NCBI GenBank assembly: GCA_029864945.1
Contig: JAOTSL010000113.1
Span: 1-9,321, forward strand
Origin: Gammaproteobacteria bacterium
GTDB taxonomy: Bacteria > Pseudomonadota > Gammaproteobacteria > S012-40
Direction: 5' to 3'
DNA length: 9,321 nucleotides
Part shown: positions 5,127 through 9,321 of the stretch, piece after piece
Position numbering within the stretch: the stretch's first letter is position 1
Layout of the letters: each line of letters begins with the position of its first letter
Program-made: the position numbers and the translations under genes
The notes under the pieces: model-generated
What the model was told of the DNA's origin: nothing
What the model saw: only the letters and a program-made list of their open reading frames with translations
Database searches by the model: none

Positions 5127-8081
5127 ATGATGAGGCTCTTTGTACGTAAAACAATAAGTAGTTTTGCAGAAGTGATGCGAGTCGCTTTTTTAGCCGGACT
5201 AACGCTGGCATTAGTCGGATGTTTGTCAGATGGAAAAGCGCCAGTAGATAACCAAAGTTGGCCTCTAAAAGTAAGTGCAGGGGAAGATGTTAAGGTAGTT
5301 GGCCTTGGTAACACACAGTTAAATGGTGAAGGCAGTGGTCATTCTTTGACGTACCTTTGGCAGCAAACTGCCGGTGAAACTGTCTCTCTTAGTTCAAATA
5401 ACACGCCGGTGGTCAGTTTTACTGCACCACGAAGTGATCAGATATTATCTTTTAAACTAACAGTAACCGACAGCGCCGGTTTAACAGCTGAGGATATTGT
5501 GGATGCAGTGGTAGATAATCAGTTGATTGTAGCGCCGACGACTAAAAACCAGCTCCCTTATGTTGCCACTGATCAGGGAAGTTACGATGTAGCTGCTGAT
5601 TGCACGACCTTCGAACCAAATTGGTACCATCCAGATTGGGCGCCTTTGCAACGCTTTGAATTTAATGCGGGTCCAATTGCTGTCATTCTCGGCGTAAACT
5701 ATACAAACATAAGTGCAGAAGATACCGCGAAACTCACCGCATTGCAGACAGATACAGTGATGCAACAAAACCTGATCAACAACCTGATTGAACTCCGACG
5801 AATTTTAACTGAAGACTTTAAAATAAAAATTAGTAATATTGTTAGTAATACTAACGGGCTATGTTATCGAACCAATATGTATGTCTCTGGAACAGAAGCA
5901 AAACCTGGTGACACAATTCCTTCGTCTGGTGGTGGTACATTGGGGTGGCCGGATAACATTCCTTACATGACGGTTCCTTATGCTGAAGTGTTAGCGTTAA
6001 CAGTCGCGGGTGCTCAGCAGCAACGGGTGATTAGTCATGAGTTTCTTCACGCGCAACAATGGGATGTTACCCGTGGTTTTCAGGAAGGCTGGTGGTGGTA
6101 TGTTGAGAGCTATGCGAATTTTTTTGGAACCGCCATGGCGGAGTATCCCGAAGCAATTACGCAGTTAAATTTCGCGCGTCATTGGGCTATCGATTCTTCT
6201 ATGACACGTTATGGTGTATGGCCATTTTGGCGTTTTTTGGCTGATCGATTTGGTTACGAATTCACTGCCGATATATTGCAACGTGCAGCGTATCCTAACG
6301 AAACACTGTTTCAATTTATTGCACGCATTGCACCGTTTGATTGTCCAATCGATGATGTGATTTGTCGGACGCATGCGATGGGGCGACTCTACGCCGACTT
6401 TGCAAACACCACCGTTAATTATGCGCTGTATACGAATAGCATGAATGGTGTGGATACTAAAACGATTGCAACAAATCCTTTAACGGCCAGAGACGATGTG
6501 TTGTTGGAAAAGGTTGGTGATAATCACTATCGCATTCCTGATCGTTTAGCACCTCAAAGATTTGCGCATAACATCATTCATTTGATTCCTGATCCGGAGA
6601 ATGATTGGCTTTCCATAACGTTAAATGGTTGGGAAGTCCCTGAGCGAAAAGCACGATGGTACGCAACGATTATTGCAACGTTAGATGAGTCTACTGTTCC
6701 ACCTGTTGAAGCCTATAGTGAAATGATTATGAGTGGTACCCAGCATATTAATCTTCGTGATTGGGAAACCGAATTAGGAACCACTATCAAGCGGCTCGAT
6801 ATCGTTGTTGCAACGGTTCCGGCTGAGGAAAAGATTGATCAAACGCTACCATCATTTAATGGACCTTACCGTTTTCAAGCGTTAGACCGTTTTGTATATG
6901 AGCTATCAATAACAGGTGGTTGGCCAAAAGGCCATGAGCCACACACGTTGCGTGATCAGCCAGACGTTGCTGGAGCAGATCATCCGAACGGCGGTGGGTT
7001 TGTCGCAAGCACAGCAAGCGTAGCTGATGCAGTTTACGTTGGGCCAGAGGCTCGTGTATTAGAGAATGCTCAGATCACCGATAACGCTCGCATAATAGGG
7101 CGATCTGTTATTTCAGGTAATTCGATGGTGTCAGGTAATGCGATTGTTAGTTCGGCAGCGAAAATGAGTGGATCCAGCAAAGCAGAAAGTTTTGCAACAG
7201 TGCGAGACACCATTGTTTTGCGCGATCAAGTCAGTGTCGCCGGAGATAGTAAAATTCAGGGTGATGGTGTTTTTTGGGGTTCATTTGTTGTGGCGGGTAA
7301 AGCATTTGTTGGTGGCACCCATTTACCGGAAACAACAGGTGGAACAACAATTAATGGTACCGCTATTTCTAATGGTCATACTTGGTTGGATAGTGGTGCG
7401 ACTATATCTCAAGGCGGGCCTTACGATTATTGGACTACGGATGATCAAGGACTGTTTTTATTATATGACTTTTCGTCACAGCATGCTTATCGCGTAAAAG
7501 ACAGTTATGTAGATAATGATGCTTATTATTTGGGTTTGAATGGAATGCCAGTAGGCTCACTACCAATCGTACAAGACAGTGAAGTGACCGGTAGTGTGTT
7601 AGAAATGAAAGGGGATGGTTATTTAGAGCTACCAAAATTATTGTTGGATCAACGAAGCTATTCGCTCAAGTGGCGATTTAACTGGCAAGGTGGCCCGCAA
7701 TTGAAGCAATATCTCTTTGATGCGCAAACCAGCAAAGGTGAACAGTTGAGTGTTATTGTTATACCTGTATCAAGTAACAAGTATGAGATTCAATTAACCC
7801 ATGTGGATAGGGCAGGTACTGAATCTCAAGCTGTGATGCAGGGCGACATATTGGTAAGTGATAAATGGTTGGATATGGTTTTGAGTTATGATGATACGAC
7901 TAAAAAACTACTTTTATCGGCACAACCGATTGCGAGTGGAATCGCATTAGAATCACCACTAACACTATCGTATGGCACCAGAGAGTTTGATTACGACACG
8001 TTACGTATTCGTATGGGAAGCTCAGTTAACAATGACGCTTTGTTATACGGGCGGCTGGACGACATTTCGTTATATCGTTAG
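5127..8081 (+). CDS. modular surface lipoprotein metallopeptidase, AvrXca/Svx-like
   Basis: A 984-residue exported lipoprotein, probably a zinc peptidase at the outer membrane or cell surface. Order of parts: signal peptide with lipobox L-V-G-C (29-32, lipidated Cys32, +2 Leu rather than Asp); Ig/PKD-like domain (about 49-131; T-Y-L-W-Q-Q, L-T-V-T-D-S-A-G); catalytic domain (about 165-600) with H304-E-F-L-H308 and, exactly 18 residues later, Glu327 in W-W-W-Y-V-E-S-Y-A, the HEXXH-x18-E gluzincin pattern; eighteen consecutive hexapeptide repeats (626-733), i.e. six turns of left-handed beta-helix; LamG/concanavalin-like C-terminus (about 776-984) ending L-D-D-I-S-L-Y-R. The central domain recalls the AvrXca/Svx (DUF6055-like) secreted proteins; this family call is from memory. 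GAAGGG (5118-5123) fits the ATG at 5130 slightly better than 5127; a start at codon 17 would give a shorter signal but lacks a good site. It is monocistronic and ends at a strong terminator. Confidence 0.92.
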   Translation: MMRLFVRKTISSFAEVMRVAFLAGLTLALVGCLSDGKAPVDNQSWPLKVSAGEDVKVVGLGNTQLNGEGSGHSLTYLWQQTAGETVSLSSNNTPVVSFTAPRSDQILSFKLTVTDSAGLTAEDIVDAVVDNQLIVAPTTKNQLPYVATDQGSYDVAADCTTFEPNWYHPDWAPLQRFEFNAGPIAVILGVNYTNISAEDTAKLTALQTDTVMQQNLINNLIELRRILTEDFKIKISNIVSNTNGLCYRTNMYVSGTEAKPGDTIPSSGGGTLGWPDNIPYMTVPYAEVLALTVAGAQQQRVISHEFLHAQQWDVTRGFQEGWWWYVESYANFFGTAMAEYPEAITQLNFARHWAIDSSMTRYGVWPFWRFLADRFGYEFTADILQRAAYPNETLFQFIARIAPFDCPIDDVICRTHAMGRLYADFANTTVNYALYTNSMNGVDTKTIATNPLTARDDVLLEKVGDNHYRIPDRLAPQRFAHNIIHLIPDPENDWLSITLNGWEVPERKARWYATIIATLDESTVPPVEAYSEMIMSGTQHINLRDWETELGTTIKRLDIVVATVPAEEKIDQTLPSFNGPYRFQALDRFVYELSITGGWPKGHEPHTLRDQPDVAGADHPNGGGFVASTASVADAVYVGPEARVLENAQITDNARIIGRSVISGNSMVSGNAIVSSAAKMSGSSKAESFATVRDTIVLRDQVSVAGDSKIQGDGVFWGSFVVAGKAFVGGTHLPETTGGTTINGTAISNGHTWLDSGATISQGGPYDYWTTDDQGLFLLYDFSSQHAYRVKDSYVDNDAYYLGLNGMPVGSLPIVQDSEVTGSVLEMKGDGYLELPKLLLDQRSYSLKWRFNWQGGPQLKQYLFDAQTSKGEQLSVIVIPVSSNKYEIQLTHVDRAGTESQAVMQGDILVSDKWLDMVLSYDDTTKKLLLSAQPIASGIALESPLTLSYGTREFDYDTLRIRMGSSVNNDALLYGRLDDISLYR

Positions 8082-8101
8082 TCGCTATTTAGTTGTTTCT
8101 T

Positions 8102-8136
8102 AAAGCAGATAACATGGTTTGTGTTATCTGCTTTTT
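8102..8136 (+). terminator. intrinsic terminator of the lipoprotein gene
   Basis: AAAGCAGATAACA (8102-8114) and TGTTATCTGCTTT (8122-8134) pair perfectly over 13 bp around a 7-base loop, and the stem runs into five T (8132-8136). It begins 21 bases after the stop at 8081. Being symmetric it may also slow transcription arriving on the minus strand from the gene ending at 8162, though no long T-run follows on that strand. Confidence 0.85.
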
Positions 8137-8161
8137 AAAAAGGATTAGAGGCCAAACTTTT

Positions 8162-8689
8162 TCAAAACGTTCCCTTATTAACAGCGATTCCAGCATTAGG
8201 CGCTTTTAAATAGGAAACAAATTCAAAATTCCCCCAATCTGCATTACTGAGATCATCTAGCAAATACCATCCACCCTGCATATTGTGAGCACTTTGAGCG
8301 GCTGATGGCTTGTGTACCCACTTATGTTTGTTTATTGAACCGTCTGCAAGTTGTCTAGCAAAATGAAAAGATTTTCGTGTATCGTAAAAAACGGCTATTA
8401 AATAATTTGTAGACTCGCAAGTTGGCGGGTTTTTAAATTTGTAATCTGAACTAATTACACCACCAGAAACATCTATAAAACCATCGGACACACAAGCGTT
8501 GTGTAAAGTAACGGGTGTTATTTTACTCTGTGTCACTGGTTGTCCCCCTGCAGCACCAGGAAGACATGCAATTAAACCGCTTCCCTTGGGGGCGGCGCAT
8601 TTAGCGGCAAAAGAGTAACAATTTAGGCCGTTTTCCCACGCAACTTCCACCCCTTTATTTAAATTTCCTTTAGCAATTTTCTCAGCCAC
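8162..8689 (-). CDS. putative Cys-His hydrolase-like protein (N-C-Y-x-F-A family), function unknown
   Basis: A 175-residue protein without signal peptide or membrane segment. It starts at GTG with AAGGAG (8699-8704) nine bases upstream. Near the N-terminus it has G-L-N-C-Y-S-F-A (Cys24), and later K-S-F-H-F-A-R-Q-L-A-D-G (His109), K-W-V-H-K-P (124-128), then G-G-W-Y-L-L-D-D and A-D-W (150-152). An early N-C-Y-x-(F/Y)-A and a later F-H-(F/W)-x-R-Q-x-x-D-G followed by W-x-H-K-P recalls a loosely known set of small bacterial and fungal proteins, some linked to toxins, which look like papain-fold Cys-His enzymes. This is pattern recognition, not a database match. Further Cys residues (31, 42, 66, 91) could form disulfides if exported. 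It lies 166 bases after the lipase on the same strand. Confidence 0.8.
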   Translation of the reverse strand: MAEKIAKGNLNKGVEVAWENGLNCYSFAAKCAAPKGSGLIACLPGAAGGQPVTQSKITPVTLHNACVSDGFIDVSGGVISSDYKFKNPPTCESTNYLIAVFYDTRKSFHFARQLADGSINKHKWVHKPSAAQSAHNMQGGWYLLDDLSNADWGNFEFVSYLKAPNAGIAVNKGTF

Positions 8690-8749
8690 TCGTTTTCTCT
8701 CCTTAAATTAAAATACTTAGCTTGGTTGTATCACCAATATCCATTTAAT

Positions 8750-8759
8750 CCCATATGGG
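8750..8759. repeat. short perfect palindrome in the promoter region of the 175-residue gene
   Basis: CCCATATGGG is a 10-base perfect palindrome 61 bases before the GTG at 8689. A looser inverted pair, GGTTGT (8724-8729) and ACAACC (8764-8769), flanks it but is not concentric. It could be an operator; length and position alone do not establish that. Confidence 0.25.
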
Positions 8760-8781
8760 CAACACAACCGACTCATGAGTT

Positions 8782-8811
8782 AAAAAAATTCTTACGCTAT
8801 TTTAAAGCGTA
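8782..8811 (-). terminator. weak intrinsic terminator after the lipase
   Basis: On the minus strand TACGCT (8806-8811) and AGCGTA (8793-8798) pair over 6 bp with a 7-base loop; four bases later a run of seven T follows (8782-8788). It lies 45 bases after the lipase stop. The stem is short, so some read-through into the 175-residue gene is likely. Confidence 0.45.
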
Positions 8812-8855
8812 TAACGCACAAACCAAGATGTAAATTGTACGTTTAATTGGTGTTA

Positions 8856-9321
8856 TTATATTTTTTTGTCTAATGCTTTAAAGTTGCCATGTTTTATAAA
8901 ATTTAATACCTGCACCATGACTACATCGCTTTTCATGATGAACGTATGAGTATGATCAACGACAAGAAAGTCTTTCATCTCAGGTAATTTTGCACTTTCA
9001 ACGGATACTTTGCCGTCATCTTCTCCAGGAATTAAGCGTGAAAACCAAGGCTCCAATGTATCCCTTCCTGTTATAACGCCAACCTCATAATTAATGGCAT
9101 CCAATGTATTAGGCAAACTATTTGAATCAGTAGTTAATTGCTGACCTGGTGGCCCAGTTAACCAACGATACCATGTTGAATCATGAAATCTATCAGCTAT
9201 TTCACTGCCCTTATTCGGCGGGCTTAACATCACTATACGGCTTCCCGCTGGAAGCTGATTAGTTTGAAGATAGTATCTTGAAATAATTCCACCTAAGGAG
9301 TGTGTAACGAAGTGTATTTTC
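8856..9321 (-). CDS. PGAP1-like triacylglycerol lipase/esterase (5' end outside window)
   Basis: C-terminal 154 codons of an alpha/beta-fold lipase; the frame is open through the right edge, so the true start is outside. The first visible codons give K-I-H-F-V-T-H-S-L-G-G, the nucleophile elbow with Ser at fragment residue 8 (x-H-S-x-G), followed by R-Y-Y-L and the family-typical M-L-S-P-P-N-K-G-S. The acid is probably Asp102 in G-E-D-D-G-K-V-S-V-E-S and the base His125 in V-D-H-T-H-T-F-I, both at the places expected for this family of short-chain esterases and lipases related to PGAP1. All three triad residues are present, so the enzyme should be active. A methionine-initiated protein at 9233 would lack the catalytic Ser and is not the real start. 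The 175-residue gene follows downstream. Confidence 0.9.
   Translation of the reverse strand, partial: KIHFVTHSLGGIISRYYLQTNQLPAGSRIVMLSPPNKGSEIADRFHDSTWYRWLTGPPGQQLTTDSNSLPNTLDAINYEVGVITGRDTLEPWFSRLIPGEDDGKVSVESAKLPEMKDFLVVDHTHTFIMKSDVVMVQVLNFIKHGNFKALDKKI

Noticed and set aside
5111..6374. Minus-strand open frames opposite the lipoprotein gene
   Set aside because: They are shadows of the strongly supported plus-strand frame, without family resemblance or ribosome sites.
7002..7325. Possible DNA tandem repeat or CRISPR-like array
   Set aside because: The 18-base periodicity is at protein level only (hexapeptide repeats); the nucleotide units differ from each other and there are no repeat-spacer units.
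7168..7635. Open frames on both strands within the beta-helix and LamG coding region
   Set aside because: Out-of-frame readings of a region whose in-frame hexapeptide periodicity and LamG end are clear.
8856..9233. A complete 125-residue gene starting at 9233
   Set aside because: The frame continues upstream to the window edge and encodes the lipase nucleophile motif T-H-S-L-G-G, so the shorter version is only a fragment.

Overview
The window looks like chromosomal DNA of a Gram-negative, probably marine or environmental gammaproteobacterium. This is inferred from the moderately AT-rich composition, a type II lipoprotein signal, a CRP-like site and the protein families; no ribosomal RNA or other phylogenetic marker is present. 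There is no transposase, integrase, CRISPR array, tRNA or rRNA in it.

Left half, positions 1-4642, all on the minus strand. Read in the direction of transcription it holds: (1) an alpha/beta hydrolase (A) whose nucleophile position is glycine; (2) a patatin-like acyl hydrolase with a C-terminal beta-rich domain; (3) a 57-residue protein that resembles only the first half of that C-terminal domain; (4) a second alpha/beta hydrolase (B), paralogous to A, with cysteine at the nucleophile position. B is cut by the left edge, and a strong Shine-Dalgarno plus ATG at its end marks another gene just outside. From memory of the families, these pieces (patatin, the beta-rich domain with its F-x-E-T/S start, and this kind of hydrolase) are the accessory modules that accompany or are fused to GMC (cholesterol-oxidase-like) flavoprotein oxidoreductases. 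The cluster therefore reads as a taken-apart version of a multidomain lipid or sterol oxidising and hydrolysing machine. The GMC enzyme itself is not seen, and the gene starting at position 4 is a candidate.

Centre, 5127-8081, plus strand: one large monocistronic lipoprotein with an Ig/PKD-like domain, a zinc-metallopeptidase domain with HEXXH-x18-E, eighteen uninterrupted hexapeptide repeats (six turns of a left-handed beta-helix) and a LamG-like C-terminus. It ends at a strong intrinsic terminator. It resembles the AvrXca/Svx group of secreted proteins.

Right end, 8162-9321, minus strand: the C-terminal part of a PGAP1-like lipase, cut by the right edge, followed by a 175-residue protein with an N-C-Y-S-F-A motif and a distal F-H motif, possibly a Cys-His hydrolase.

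Taken together the window is rich in lipid and ester hydrolases (four complete or partial) plus one surface peptidase. The genes appear to be separate transcription units apart from the tightly coupled pair at 1-1279. Several starts are corrected here on the basis of Shine-Dalgarno spacing.
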